Below, piece by piece: positions 11,667 through 23,456 of a DNA stretch of 64,000 nt. The position numbers and the translations under genes were made by a program. Position 1 is the stretch's first letter; the number at the start of each line of letters is the position of its first letter. The stretch covers positions 186,001-250,000 of the forward strand of contig VZSE01001826.1 of the NCBI GenBank assembly GCA_013398275.1, written 5' to 3'. The notes beneath the pieces are model-generated. The model made no database searches, was not told where the DNA came from, and was given only the letters and a program-made list of their open reading frames with translations. Source of the DNA: Promerops cafer (taxonomy: Eukaryota; Chordata; Aves; Passeriformes; Nectariniidae).

Positions 11667-13898
11667 CAAAACCCCAACGCCCCCTTCACATCTGCCCCTT
11701 ATAGTTGTGCCCCAGGACAAGGCTGCACTGAACCCTTTGGCCCGAGAAAGGTGGAGTTGAAAGGGTGGGAGGTTAAATAAGAGGAGGACCCTTAGGAGCA
11801 AGAAACAAGCAAAGGGGAAGCAGTAGGGGAAGGGGATGAGGGAAGCACTGCCCAGATGGGCTTCTCAGCTCATGGAAAGGCAGAAGTGGCAGTGCTGGTG
11901 TGTGGGGGATGCCTCATTGCACCTCCTCAGGTAATGGAGATATCACTGCTGGGCCACACATACCCACATTGCACTAACCCGGCCACAAGTGAAGGAAATC
12001 AGGCATTTTGCATATCATTGTTTTCTAAAAACAATTTTTAAAAATTGTATCTCTTTGTATTTTTTCTCCCTTCCTCCTCCTGTGCCAGACTCCAGCTGCT
12101 CTCATGGGTGACCCTCCTGCCTGGCAGGGGACAGGAATCCATAAACTGTGGCCCTGAGGCCATGACTAAGGCTGGTGAGGATGGTGGTGGGTGCCAGGCC
12201 GGGGTTGTGGTGGTGGGAGCTGGGATGGTGGCAGTGGTCAGGCTTCCCCTTGGCTGAGAGGATGGTGCAGGTAGGGGACTTCCCAAAGGAGCCAGAGTGG
12301 AGCCCAGGAGTAACGAGACCCAGTGACCCCACCCCAAAACGCTGCTCAGGGGCTTTCCCTGGGCTGGAGGGTCCTGCCAGGGGGCGGTGGGTGCCAGGTG
12401 CTGCTGTCCCAGCTCCAGCCCCATCGAAGCCCAGCACCAGGCTGGCAGCTCTGCCTTTCCCCTTCCCCACCCCAGAGCAGACCCACGCAGTCATTTCAGG
12501 TCGGGCTTTGGTCCCAGGGAACGGCTGCAGACCCCCATGACCCCACACCACCTGCCCCGGAGGTGAAGGGCGCTGCTCAGGGCAAGGAAAAGCTTCCCGT
12601 GGGGCTCTTCAAATCAAACTTCCCCACAACCACCGGCACTGGCTTTGCACTGGGATGGCAGCACCGGCCCCACCCCCTTCGTCAAGTGCTGGCCGAGTTT
12701 AGGGGCAGGATGTCTGAGGCGACCCCAGCCCCGCCCGTGCCCCGCGCCGGCCCCAGCACGCTGCTGGCATCAGCGGCGGCACAAAATGATGAAAGGACAC
12801 AGATTCCAGCACGAGTTTTCCAAGGGGAACCAATTAAAAAGAAAAGATTCAGCAGAACTGTTCAAAGCCTTGTGAAAAATCACTGGGCAATGTCCTTTTA
12901 AGAAAGGATCATCTCACCTTCCTCATGTGCTGGATCCTGGGGAAGCCTACCCAGCCTATTGAAGCGGGCATCAGAGGGATATGGACAATTAAAATGTACC
13001 TTGCACCAGGCTGCTGATAAACTGAGTGGCACTGGGGCTGCCACAAGGGAAGGCAGCGTGGCAGGGCTGGCTGGTGACATCCATCCCTGCCCTGGGCACC
13101 GTGGAGCTCCTTTCTCCCTGGTTTTCCCCAGGAAGAAACACCTGAGGGAAAAGGTCTGAGCCTCAGCACCTCATCCCTGCATTGTGTACACGGGGCTTAG
13201 TGCAGATCCAGGGCCAGCAAACAGGGTTTGACCCTGCCTGGGCAAGGCTTTGGGTGTCCTTTTGCCCTTCTTCCAGCTCTGGTCATGGCTCTGCAGTGTT
13301 AAACACGCACAGAGCATTGTGTAACTCCTACAGAGAGCCACCGAGGAGTTCACATCAAAGAGGAGTTCACATCAGGTTCAAGCTGTGCAGGGTTTTTCCC
13401 AGTCAGAACGTTTGTGCACAGCCTTGGACCCTGCACTGGGGCAGAGGCTCCTCTGAGCCCCTCACGCTGTGCCCCCCAACAGCAGCTCAGACCTGGGGTG
13501 GAGGGCCAGCCCCCTCCACAGCCTGGCAAAGATGAGGTGGGATTTACCCAAGGAAGGACAGGCATTTTTCCATAGTTTCTGCAGGAACTGCCAGGGAGGG
13601 GCAGGCCAGCCTCCCCCCTGGACAACACACCCAGAGCTCAGCACAGAGACTTGGACACAGCCACGGAGTTGTCCCCCAGTGCCAACCCCCAGGACAGCTC
13701 ACTGGGGGGGTGACATCACCCCCAGGCCCCCCAGGTCCTGCAGAGAGCCGTGAGCTGGGCTGTGCCACCTGCAGTGTCACCTGGGCACTCCAGCAGTGCT
13801 TCCTGAGCTGCTGGTCCCGTGAGCCAAGATTCACCCCCTCCCTGTAATTACCAACCCCTGCAATCACTACATTCACCACCACGACATGCCCTGGGATT
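11667..13898. other. GC-rich unique sequence without a supported gene
   Basis: GC-rich, locally CpG-containing (about 12700-12780). Open frames of up to 247 codons exist (minus strand, ending at 13544), but they are proline/glycine/serine-rich, overlap on both strands and have no recognisable domain. An 18-bp perfect AT palindrome sits at 12031-12048. Confidence 0.45.
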
Positions 13899-13937
13899 CT
13901 TTTTTTTTTTTGACTTTTTTTTTGTTTGTTTTTTTGT
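13899..13937. repeat. T-rich low-complexity tract
   Basis: Two long T runs separated by GAC, followed by GTTTG and another T run. It has no unit structure beyond poly-T and no attached retroelement that I can recognise. Confidence 0.85.
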
Positions 13938-14405
13938 GGCAAAGCCCTTCTAATCCCCATCTGGCTCGGTCGGGAGGCTGGGGTTTGAGGAATGGTTTTT
14001 AAATTGCTGCAGGTCCGTGCCCAGCCCGCAGTGTGTGCCCTGGGCAGCAGCTTCACAGCCCAGCAGGAGCCCAGGAGAGCCCGGCCTGAGGAGACCAAAG
14101 CAAATATCTGCAGGGGAATGGCAATTAGAACCTCTCCCAGCAGCAGCCCTTTCCTCAGAGCTCCTGGCTGCCAGCAGCTCCCTGCCTTTGGCCTTGCAGA
14201 GGGTGTAGGCACATCCTGCCTGCCCTCCAGGGAAAGACCAGCCTCCAAAGCTGCCACAACCTGTGCCTTAGGAGCTGTGCCAGGCAACAGCCATAAAAAA
14301 GGCCAGGGAGGAAAATTAGAGCTTGTCTTTTGTGCCCTTCTAAGGTATTTTTCATGGGCAAAGGGCTTAAGAAATTATTTCATGCGGCCACTTGGGTTAA
14401 AAAAA

Positions 14406-14525
14406 GCATGATGATGATGATTGTTATTTGCGAAGCTGGAAGAGGGGCACTCAACTAGCAATTATTTTATTATTATTATTGTTGTTATTATTATTATTAT
14501 GTGGAGCTGGAAGAGGAGCACCCAA
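14406..14525. repeat. Two-copy tandem duplication enclosing an (ATT)n microsatellite
   Basis: The word AGCTGGAAGAGGGGCACTCAAC near 14434-14455 recurs with two changes at about 14505-14526. ATG/ATT-type trinucleotide repeat precedes the first copy (14407-14420) and fills the space between copies (14461-14500). This looks like a short tandem duplication of about 71 bp in which the trinucleotide tract expanded. Confidence 0.75.
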
Positions 14526-14526
14526 C

Positions 14527-16540
14527 CTGCAGTGACCCTGGGGCCAGTCTGCACCATCCTTAGGGACCACCCTTCACCCATCAAGGCCTGGGAGGTCCTC
14601 GTGGAGCAGCACAAGGTTGGCTCAGGACTCCTGCACTGGGCAGGGCTGGGAGCAGGATCTGTGTGGGCTCCTGGAGCTGAGCTGGCCCTCCCAGCCCTTG
14701 GGGGTCTGACTGCAGTGCCCAGGGGCTGTGGCATGTCCTCCTGGCCATCCGTGTGTCCTGTGCCCCCCAAAGTGTCCCAGCAGGCAAAATCAGCGAGGGT
14801 GAGCCAGGAACCACAGGGAATTGCAGGAGATGTGCTGTCCTCAAGGGGAGCTCATGAAAGGTTCATGTCCAGCAGCTTTCAGGGCACAGATTTATTGCTC
14901 AACCACCAACAGCTGTGCAGGCCTGGTGGGCTGTGGGGTGAAGCCAGGCTGGGCCTGCCTGAGGCTCCAGCAGAACATAAATCCCCCCAACCTTCCCCTT
15001 GCTCCACCACAAACACCTCCTGCAGCGGGGGAGCTGCCAAGCCTCAGGAGCAGGGTGAAGGTGCAGGGCTTGCAACCTGTTGCTTCAAGGTGAACGCCAG
15101 AAGTCAAAGGGTTTTGCTGGAAATCTCAGTTTTTGGTTAGTTCAGCAAAGCTGACAGTTCCTGATGGCTCCTGCTCTTGGTTTCTGCCTTAGGGGGTGGG
15201 ATTTGTTTTGAAATTTGGAGCAAAAATAGCACAACAGCTCTCAAGAAGGCACATGGTGAAGAAGAGGTCATTTTAACAAAGTGAAAATACTTCCAGGCAT
15301 TTAAAACCAAATGTTTCTTGCATGCCTGTGGCTTGGAGCAGCAACTGGAGGCTGTGGGGACACCTCTGCACAGCACACGGGGGGCAGACCGGTCCCCCCC
15401 ATCCTCTGTGCAAAATCACATCTGACAAACCTAAAGCAAGAGAAAATCAAGACATGACTATGAAGGACAATATCAGGCCAAGCTGTTAAATTATCTCCCC
15501 CCTTTCTGTCATGTCTCATTTGCTCCTGAGCTGTCAGGTCCCACCCCCACCAGCCAGCTTCCATCACCCTCCCGTTTCATTTTCCATCCCCCTGTTTTCT
15601 CCCCAGGCCCAACCAGAAGGACTCTCCTTAAACACCTGGAGAGTCACCCTGTCTCTTCTCTTTAAATGCCTTAAATTTCCCTTGTCCAGAACACCTCCAA
15701 AGATGTGATCCAGCTTGTATCTCACACTTCCCAAGCTGCTGATCTGGCAGAGGGGAGAGAGCACCCCGCTTTGTCCTGCCCCAGCCATGCCCACGCTGCC
15801 CCACGTGCCAACTGCAGCAGCCCTCCAGATCCATCTCTGCCACCCCCTCCCAGGCCAAGGGCACCAGCAGTGCCATCCCAGGCCTGCCCGGGCATTAATC
15901 AGAGGGCACAAGAAGCTTTTGATTTATGGCTGTCCCAGCCTCCAGCAGTGAACAGCAGCTCCTGCCGGGAGCTGGGACAGGGCCTGGAGAGCAGCGAGGG
16001 GATGCTGCTGTGCCAGCCCCCTCTTCCTCACCTTCCTCCCCTGAGCACCCCAGCGCCCCATCCAGACCCCACACTGGTTCCTTCGCTCCCTTCTTCTCTC
16101 CTCCCACAGCACAAGAGACTTGGTGGCAGCTACAGAGGAGCAGGGGTGAGGGGAGGGAAGAAGTGACACGAGGGAAAATAACCCAAGGCACCCTCTGGTC
16201 ACTCAGGAGCAGGGATGGCTCTTCCATCAGGGCCCTCCTCTGCTGCTCCCCAGCAGGAAAAACGAAATTAAACCTTGCACAGCTCGGCTTTAATTTGCCC
16301 TGAGCAGGATCTCAAGCACACAACATCTGCACGTCCCCTACACCCTCCTGCCCCTCTTGCCGTGTCCCCTTGGAGCCTCAAGGTCGGTATCACACCGGAT
16401 TTCCTACGTGCAGAGGTAGGCAATTCTCAGCCAAGCAGAGCCCCGGGGGGTTTTTACACCCCGCAGCTTCAAATCAGCAAGAGCTGTAGCTTGTTGGAAA
16501 TGTAAATGTGCTGGAAAACAAGCTTCAGGTGGGGTTCAGC
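14527..16540. other. Unique sequence without a supported gene
   Basis: GC-rich, with no recognised repeat family and no exon that I can support. Overlapping open frames (for example 239 codons starting at 14421 on the plus strand and running through the duplicated unit) are unlikely to be coding. Confidence 0.45.
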
Positions 16541-17040
16541 AGCAAAACCTCCGCACACGATAGCGATCACGTTTCTTAATGTTAATTTCTTATCTCACCT
16601 CTCCAAAGTCCTTTGCAAGGATTTTATCCTGTTAGAGGAAATCCATCCCCCCTGATTTTCCCAGGCTTATAGAAAAGCAAAGAAAAGTATTGATCCTAAC
16701 GAGATAACACTGACAAGAAAACGGCAAGAGCCAGCTCTATCTGTTTAAAAGCAACTCTGTTTTTGACTGGTAGGGAAAATACATGATTATCAATTATCCA
16801 TGCAGATGGGAGATGTCCAGCCTAGATATCCAGTCTGCTGTTCATGGTAGCCTCCAAATTCCAGCTGCCTCTGCAATTTTTAAATGTTTTTCTCAGAGTA
16901 TTTTGTTCTTTAATAAAATAAAATAAAATAAATCCCAAACTGACAATGGTCCCTTACACCAACCAAATCCCAGAACCACCAGCGGTTTCATATTAAAAGA
17001 CCATTTGGTGGCATTTTAATCTCTGAAGGTAATGTAGATA
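16541..17040. other. AT-rich candidate conserved noncoding block with (AAAAT)n
   Basis: AT-rich unique block with GATA-like and homeobox-like words (TGATTATCAATTATCCATG near 16783-16801). A short AAAAT pentamer repeat lies at about 16912-16933. There is no long open frame. A regulatory role is inferred from composition only. Confidence 0.3.
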
Positions 17041-17939
17041 TTTGTCATTTCTGATCTCCCCTTTCTGCAACTGTCCACAGATGACGAGATCCGTGAAATT
17101 GCTACTGCCAGGGAGTGAAATGAGAATTAACCTCGTGCCCATCAGCTGCCTCGGCACCACCCTTTCCACGCCAGCCTTGACCATGGCTATCAGAGAGGTG
17201 GCTCTTGGGGCCACGCTGCCACTCACCCTGCACACCACGGCCCCATCTTTGCAGATAATAAACACCCCCGTGCTCACAGATTGCTTTAAATCCAGCCCTT
17301 TCTTCCCCATTCTCATTTGCTTTGCCTTTCATGCTGCTTTCTCATGTATAAAAGGGGAACCGGGGGAAAAAAGAAAGAAAAGACACATGAACACCTGAAA
17401 ATCCTTTTCATATACCTGCTGCTGCTACCACTCGGTGCTGAATCTGAATAGAAACGGATGGGAGGGAGATGGGGAAGGATGAATAACATTTCATGCCCTG
17501 TAGTCAAACATAATTTCAGGCAGGAGACGAGCAGGGACTGGTAGGATGGCTCATCCCGGCAGAGAGCTAATGTGCACTTCAGAGCCTGCTCTTTGAAGGC
17601 TGGGGTCTAATTTCCAGCCTGCAATTACTGCACTGGAAATAATTTCCCAGAAAATGGGGTCACTTTTTGGGGGTGGGGTAGGGTTGGATAAAGGGGGGTC
17701 AGGGTCCTAGCATGGAGAGGTGGTCAGGGCTTGGGGTTGGTGGATGTGGCAGTGTGGGCATCCCCCAGGGTGCTGGGCACTGCTGCTCATCTCCTGAGCT
17801 TTCAAGGAGCCAGCTCACAGGACTTCTGAGTCCTTCTTCTCATGCTGTCAGCTGGAGCAGCTCCCTCTGCTCCCACAGATCGGGGTTGTCCTTGCTGTCC
17901 TACAGCCAAGGTTTTCATGTAGGTCTGTGTTTCAAACTC
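17041..17939. other. Unique sequence; overlapping frames but no supported exon
   Basis: About 110-codon frames exist on both strands at 17042-17398. The minus-strand frame contains a CAGGGTGAGT donor-like site at about 17224-17233. I could not recognise the protein or a matching acceptor, so I leave it unannotated. Confidence 0.4.
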
Positions 17940-18494
17940 AAAACCTGTGGCCTGATTTTCCAAAGCTCCACAAAGTCCGTGGTTCTCCTTCCATCAGAGG
18001 CGTTGGCCGGGAGCTCAGCGCTTTGCACGGTCAGGGTCTGATTTTCAGCAGCACTGTGAGGACAGAAGCGTTGCTGCTCCACCAAGAGCTGCTCTGCCCC
18101 AGTTTCATCCAGGCAACGCTCTTGCTTGGAGGCTTTGCCTTTGCTCCTGCTGGCCTGCAGCTTCAGTCACACAGACCAATGGTTATTATGGGCCAGATCT
18201 GCCAAAAAACCCCACAGCACAGGGAGAGTTTGGGCAGCAGAGTCTCTGTGTGGTACCTGACAGAGCTCTCTGGGCAGGGCCCACAGGGAAGGCTCTGCCC
18301 TTCTGCCTTACCCATGATAAGTCTGCCAAAAGCAGAATAAAGCAAAATGACGAAAGACATATGGTGTCCCTCAGCAGGGCTGGGGACCCTGCTGGTTGCC
18401 CAGCTCAGATTTAAGCCCAAATAACTGTCTCCAGATGGGATTTGCTGCAATTCTGCTCTGACCCAAACTGACCACACTCTACAGCTCAGACTCG
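17940..18494. other. Possible relic of ancient amniote repeats
   Basis: Phrases such as GGCCTGATTTTCCAAAG (17950-17966), GGGTCTGATTTTCAGCAG (18034-18051) and GGGCCAGATCTGCC (18190-18203) resemble short conserved phrases of old repeats common in turtle and crocodilian genomes. The match is patchy and the class cannot be named. Confidence 0.3.
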
Positions 18495-18632
18495 CAAAGG
18501 TTTTAGAGCACCTAAATATGCAAACAGGCACCTGGCAAAGATTTTCAAAAGCAGCTAAGAAGATTAGATGTCCAAGTCCCATTGGGCTCTGAGAATTAGG
18601 CATGTAACCTGCTTAGGCGCTTTTGGAAATTC
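18495..18632. mobile_element. Ancient palindromic interspersed repeat (reptile-type)
   Basis: The order of phrases GCACCTAAATATGCAAACAGG, TTTTCAAAAGC, CCCATTGGG, AATTAGGCA and CTTAGGCGCTTTTGGAAA follows a palindromic repeat I recall as abundant in turtles and crocodilians. Two arms, 18542-18559 and 18612-18629, are reverse complements at 15 of 18 positions. This suggests an old non-autonomous DNA transposon or similar palindromic element. The family name is uncertain and the copy is heavily decayed. Confidence 0.6.
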
Positions 18633-19520
18633 TTTCAGGGATTTAATTGTTTGGGTTGAAACTTTCTGCAGCAAGTGTGTGCTTCTCCAGCTGTCCCAGC
18701 ACCATCTCCAGCCTCTGCAGCCCAGCTGGTTCTGTGGGGACGATGGGGACAATTGTGTTGGCAGGAAATTTTTGGGCAATTTTGCACACTTCGGAGGAGG
18801 AACTTGAAATTCGGAGCACGGTGGCCGAGGCCTTGCCTTTGCCACATGCTTTTCACTGTGCTGATGAGGAGCTGCACAAAGGTGAGGTGAGGCAGGGCTG
18901 TCCCCTGGGCGCTGGACACTGTCCCAGTGCAGAGATGGGGTTGGGAAAGAGCCAGCGAGGGGGGGACTGAGCCTGGCAGGGTGGGTGGGGAAAGGGAGAA
19001 GGGGAGAGAGGTCAGGGAAGGGAGGATCCAGGCTGAGATGCCCAAGGGGCAGCAGCTGGGATGGGACAGGATATGTGGTGACTGGGCCAAACTGGGGAGG
19101 TGACAAATTTGTACCAGGCTGACAGGGCCAATATGGAAAGGGTCAAGAGAGCGGGGAAGTGGCACTGTAGCTTATGCCTGCTAAATCCTGTAAGCTCTCC
19201 TCGGCCTGGAAGGGAGCCCAGGGCTCCTGCCTGGAGCCAGCACTCAGTGCCAGCAGGGCTGTGCAGCAGAGCCCCCAGCACTGCCCCTCACAGCCTGTGC
19301 CACCTCTGCATCCCAGCTTCCCACCTCTGCCCCCCACGGCAGCCCTGAGGACGGGGGATATGACAGCCCAGAAAATGTTAAATTATAGAGTGCTGCAAAA
19401 CCCAAAAAGAGCCTGTCCTTATAAGTAAGCAACCTGCAAAACAAATTGCTCTGCTCTCCCCTCATGCCTCAGCAGCTGCCAGCAGGCAGGGTGTGTGTGC
19501 CAGGAGCTGGGGCACCAGTT
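18633..19520. other. Unique sequence without a supported gene
   Basis: GC-rich. Open frames of up to 180 codons on the minus strand (18564-19106) are proline/serine-rich and run partly into the ancient repeat. No repeat family or RNA gene is recognised in the rest. Confidence 0.4.
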
Positions 19521-19602
19521 CAGGTCTGGGTTGAGTCCCTGTTAATTCACAGACTCGCTCCATGCTTTGGACAAGGCACTTGGCCCCTCTCTGCCTGTCA
19601 GA
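19521..19602 (+). mobile_element. MIR-like ancient SINE relic
   Basis: GTCTGGGTTGAGTCCCTG (19524-19541), then CTTTGGACAAGGCACTTGGCCCCTCTCTGCCTG (19565-19597), follows the order of the MIR core: the GGGTTCGAATCC region, then the TTGGGCAAGTCACTT...CCTCTCTGTGCCTC region. The spacing is about right. It is old and diverged. Alternative: another CORE-type SINE. Confidence 0.5.
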
Positions 19603-20965
19603 AGGATGAATTCCTCTCCCCACCTGAGAGACGTGCTGTAAATTAGATCTGCTCGTGGGTGTGCAGACAGCACTGCTGGCTCATAGGAAGAGCAATATCT
19701 CCAGTGTTTTATCACAATCAGGGAAGGCTGGAGGCAGCAGGAGAGGGCAGTGGCAGAGCCCGTGCAGCTCCCAGCGCTCTGGGCTGGTGCACACATCGTA
19801 GCTGGTGGTGCCAAAACAGAAGTGCTGGAGTTTGGCCGGCGTGAAGCTGCAGCAGGGCTCCCCTGGGATGCATTGACCCAGCCTAACAATGGTTAAAGGG
19901 GTTGAGTTTTACAGTTGCCACTTTGGAGCACTGTGGGCAGTGAGGAATTCAGCTCAGCCTGGGGTAACACCTCGGCTTCACCTCCCTCCTCTGGTCTGCC
20001 TCAGGAAACTGAGAACAGCAAACAGGGGTGGGCTCAGCTGGGCCTGCCTGCTGTGAGCCACGGGCAGTGAGGGTGTGCCCCTCTCAGAGGTGCAAACAGG
20101 CAAACCAGGGGATGGTCACCTTCATGGTGACAGCACCTCTGCAAGCACTGCAATATTGCTGGTGCAGGGCTGCACAGGTGGGAGCCACTTGCGCCTCTCT
20201 GTTTGCCCATGGAGGGCCCTGAGGAGAGGGAACCACGCTCTCCTGCCTTTTCTGTCTCCCTTCTTCTCTTTGCAATTTGGACAGGGCTTGCCCTCAGCTC
20301 TCCTTGCCCTCCAGCCCAAACAAACCCAGCACCCTCCTCCTGCCTTTCTGCAGAGCCTCCCTTCACTATCTCACCCGCAGCAAATTTATCCTTCTCCACT
20401 CCCAGGGCTGCTTGCAGTTCATTAAATATATTAGAGGTGTTAATGACTTTTTAAAAAAAGACCCAAACTGTCTGATGTTTTTCCAGCTCATTTCCTGCTG
20501 CTATCTCCCCAAATCCGGTGGGCAGTAATGACATGTCTGAGGTAGAAAATGGGATTATGATGAACAGAGTGAACTCTGCTGATATGTGGACAACATTAAA
20601 CATTTCCAGATTCTTTTCTTTACCTCTCCCTTCTGCAGGTATATGTACAAGCACATCCTCCTTGCACTGAGCTGAGCTGTGGCCTCCTGAAGGAAGCCAG
20701 AGGAGAGATGAGGCAAAGCTTTATGCAAGCAGGAATTTTGCCTGTTTATCTCACCAGAAGCAACATGTTGGATAAAGGCACATATTCTCCCTCTGTAAAA
20801 TGCTGCTGGGGTGTCCATGGCTTGTCCTTCCACAGACAGATGCTGCAAATACAATATAAGAGAGAGGGACCATCCAGGACTGCATCTTCCAGACACAAAA
20901 GATTTTGTATTTTAATAGGCAAAAGCAGGGAGTTGTGGAAAAAAGGCAAAGTCCTGGCTCTGTAT
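19603..20965. other. Unique sequence without a supported gene
   Basis: No repeat or exon recognised. Frames on both strands at 20034-20454 overlap and have no known domain. An AT-rich patch lies near 20420-20640. Confidence 0.4.
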
Positions 20966-21065
20966 GGCCAGGGAAAAGCCAAGAGGTTGAGTGACTCACC
21001 CAAAGTTCCCCAGCAGAAAGGGAGATTCAGCTTGGATCTTCCAAATTACTGGAATTAAATTTCAA
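20966..21065 (-). mobile_element. MIR-like ancient SINE relic, reverse orientation
   Basis: AAGAGGTTGAGTGACTCACCCAAAGTTCCCCAGCAG (20981-21016), followed by GGGAGATTCAGCTTGGATCTTCC, matches the reverse complement of the MIR core (AGAGGTTAAGT..TTGCCCAAGGTCAC..CAGC..) in order. It is diverged and short. Assignment by eye. Confidence 0.5.
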
Positions 21066-22206
21066 GCTCTGTAACTTTTGCTCCAGAGATCGTTCAGAAA
21101 TAAGATCAGTGTTTTCCAGAGGGGGAAAATAGGCAAACCCTCCTCATTTAGTGAGCCTGTATTTGTGTGTGCTTTGCAAAGCCTGTAAGTGAGTACCTTC
21201 CTGCCTACTGTGGCACTGAGGAAAGAGGAGAATTTTTCTGAAGTTGTTTTTCCCTGTGAAATGTGTGTCTGGATGAGGGAGAAAATTATAGAAAACAGCT
21301 GGGAGTTTAGGAGAAAAATGTATTGGCTATGGTAAGCTTATGATTATCAAAGGTTCATAACTCAGACGAATCAAATCCAATTTCTTGCAGAACAACGAGA
21401 AGCACTTCTCAACAGCAGCTCTTCCTGGGCCAGATTTCATCTTTGGAAATGACACCCTGCAAGTACTTCTCATATAACAATAGGAGAAAAAGGGTTTCTT
21501 ACACTGCCTTGCCTGCTGCAGCCAGCCAAACTGCCCTTGCCCAAATATTCCAACTATTCAGCTTTGTAGAGACACCCAAACCTGCAAAACTTCAGCTTGC
21601 CCAGGAGATAAATGTGTGGAAAAGTTATGTGGAAATTCAGAGCAGGGCCTGGGGGGAGCTGCTCCCCTGTCCAGGCACTCCCAGCTCTCTGCAGGCTCCT
21701 GCACTCATTCCAAACTCGTGGTTGTGACTTCCAGTTCCTTAGAGAGGCAGCCATTAAACCCCAAATGTCAACCAGTTTGGCACTGGGCGTGTTTGAATCG
21801 TGACCCATTTGCCTTCCAGGCGCCAGCCCAACAAATAGGAGCAAAAGGGGAAAAATGGGTAATAAATAGAGAATAATAATATAAATAGAGGTGGTGCTGC
21901 ACTGTGGGACAGTGGGGATCCAGCTCTACCACCCAGCTTCTCCAGGGCAAGGAAAAGGGCTTGGAAAAGTGGCACAGAAACCCTGGGGCCAGCCTGGCCC
22001 ACCACCACAGCCCCACGCTGCCCATCCGGGTTGTTTTCCCTGCCCTCTCCACATCCTTCACTTTTGCTGGGGTTCAGAGGGACACTGAGGAAACTGGGCC
22101 AGCCCTGGGCAGGAGCTGGGTGCTGCCCCACTGGCCAGGAGCAGGGTGGCTTCACCCCATTTTTAATGGTGATTCCACAATCACCATAATGGTGATTCCA
22201 TAATTC
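21066..22206. other. Unique sequence without a supported gene
   Basis: Mixed composition. A small imperfect repeat of TGGTGATTCCA/ATAAT at 22168-22203 sits just before the CR1 copy. Nothing else recognised. Confidence 0.4.
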
Positions 22207-22434
22207 CTTAAGCTGCACCAAGGGAAATCCAGGCTGGGTATTGGGAAAGAGTTTTTTACAGAAAGGGAGATAAAGCCCTGGGATGCTCTGCCCGGGGAGG
22301 TGCTGCAGTCACCATCCCTGGGTGTGGTTAACCAGATGTGGCACTGGTGCCGTGGTCTGGTTGAGGTGTTGGGGCTGGGTTGGACTTGATGATCTTGGAG
22401 GTCTCTTCGAACCCAGAGATTCTGGGATTCCCAG
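22207..22434 (+). mobile_element. CR1 LINE, 3'-end fragment
   Basis: CR1 3' region: TGCACCAAGGGAAATCC, GTTTTTTACAGAAAGGG, CTGCCCGGGGAGGTGCTGCAGTCACCATCCCTGGG, GGGTTGGACTTGATGATCTTGGAGGTCTC and a terminal ATTCTGGGATTCC. It is very similar (high-eighties percent by eye) to the copy at 42554-42772 and shares nearly the same 5' break at CTTAAG. This copy has lost a few bases after GTGGTTAA. Confidence 0.93.
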
Positions 22435-22740
22435 GTCATTTCAAAGCTCAGGGATCACAGGCAAGGACCTAAACCTGCCTCAAGGCTGGTGAAAACACCA
22501 CCTTGATTCCCAGCAAGGAATTTGCTGCTCCAGCAGCCTTTTCCATGCACTGACCAGTGTGCCAGGGTGCACCGTGCCAGCGTGCCCTGAACATCATCCC
22601 TGTGCTCCCACAGGGGCAAATAAAAGCTGGGAGAGCTCAGCTGAACCACCCAAAGGTGGGAGCACAGGTGATGCTGCTGCTCCCCAGGCTGGCACCTGAG
22701 ACCCCCGTCCTGTGCTGAGAGCCAGGCTGGCCTCAGCCTT
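22435..22740. other. Unique sequence, nothing recognised
   Basis: GC-rich spacer between the CR1 copy and the AT-rich block that follows. A 102-codon minus-strand frame overlaps it and has no known domain. Confidence 0.4.
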
Positions 22741-23380
22741 CCACATTCCTTCAGCCAAGCCATTCCTGGGAGAAAAAATAAACAAATACTCCAAGGCTTG
22801 CCACATCAGGCAAATAAATGACTTGCTGAAGTTAAACAAAAATAAGAGATGTTTCTCCCCGCTTTCTTCATCTTGCCTTCTCCCCCTCCCCGTGAATCCA
22901 ACCAAGATTACACTTTTAAAAAGCACTTTCTCTTAAATGTGGGAGGAAGATTGCCTGAGCTCTCATGCGTTCACTGCTATATTGTATTGTTGCTGCTTTT
23001 AACATGTTTCGCTCAGTTAAATAGTAACTGATGACAGCTACACACTTAAATCCTTTGGTGTTTTTATCGTGGATTTTATATATATCTCTTATAAAGAACA
23101 GCACACTGCAAGGCCTCTTACCATATCAAAAACAACAAAAAAGCCCCCTATTTTTGTGTAAGGTATCAAAGCAATAACGCGTGCCCGTGCAGCAGAGCCA
23201 GCCTATCAGAGGTTTATCGGGTTTTATTGGCCTTGGGCAACTCTGCACATGACGGTCTTTAGAGTGACATGGAATTTATTAAACTTTTCCACAGCCTGAC
23301 AGTCTTCTCCCAGCTCGTCCCCACCCCCAAGCTCTTTTCTTTTGAAAAATGATTTCTGCCAATCTTATGCTTTTAACATT
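22741..23380. other. AT-rich candidate conserved noncoding block
   Basis: About 600 bp of AT-rich unique sequence with a forkhead-like ATAAACAAAT at 22778-22787, several ATTA words, and hardly any open frame. It ends in the C/T homopolymers at the assembly gap. Together with its contrast to the flanks this suggests a conserved regulatory element, which is an inference only. Confidence 0.35.
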
Positions 23381-23456
23381 CCCCCCCCCCTTTTTTTTTT
23401 TTTTNNNNNNNNNNNNNNNNNNNNNNNNNNTTTTTTTTTCCTTTCTCTTTTTTCCT

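Noticed and set aside
13544..14287. 247-codon minus-strand open frame
   Set aside because: GC-rich noncoding DNA with equally long overlapping frames; no domain, and it crosses T-rich low-complexity sequence.
16993..17398. Possible exon with a CAGGGTGAGT donor-like site on the minus strand
   Set aside because: No recognisable protein, no convincing acceptor, and a similar-sized frame on the opposite strand; insufficient to call a gene.
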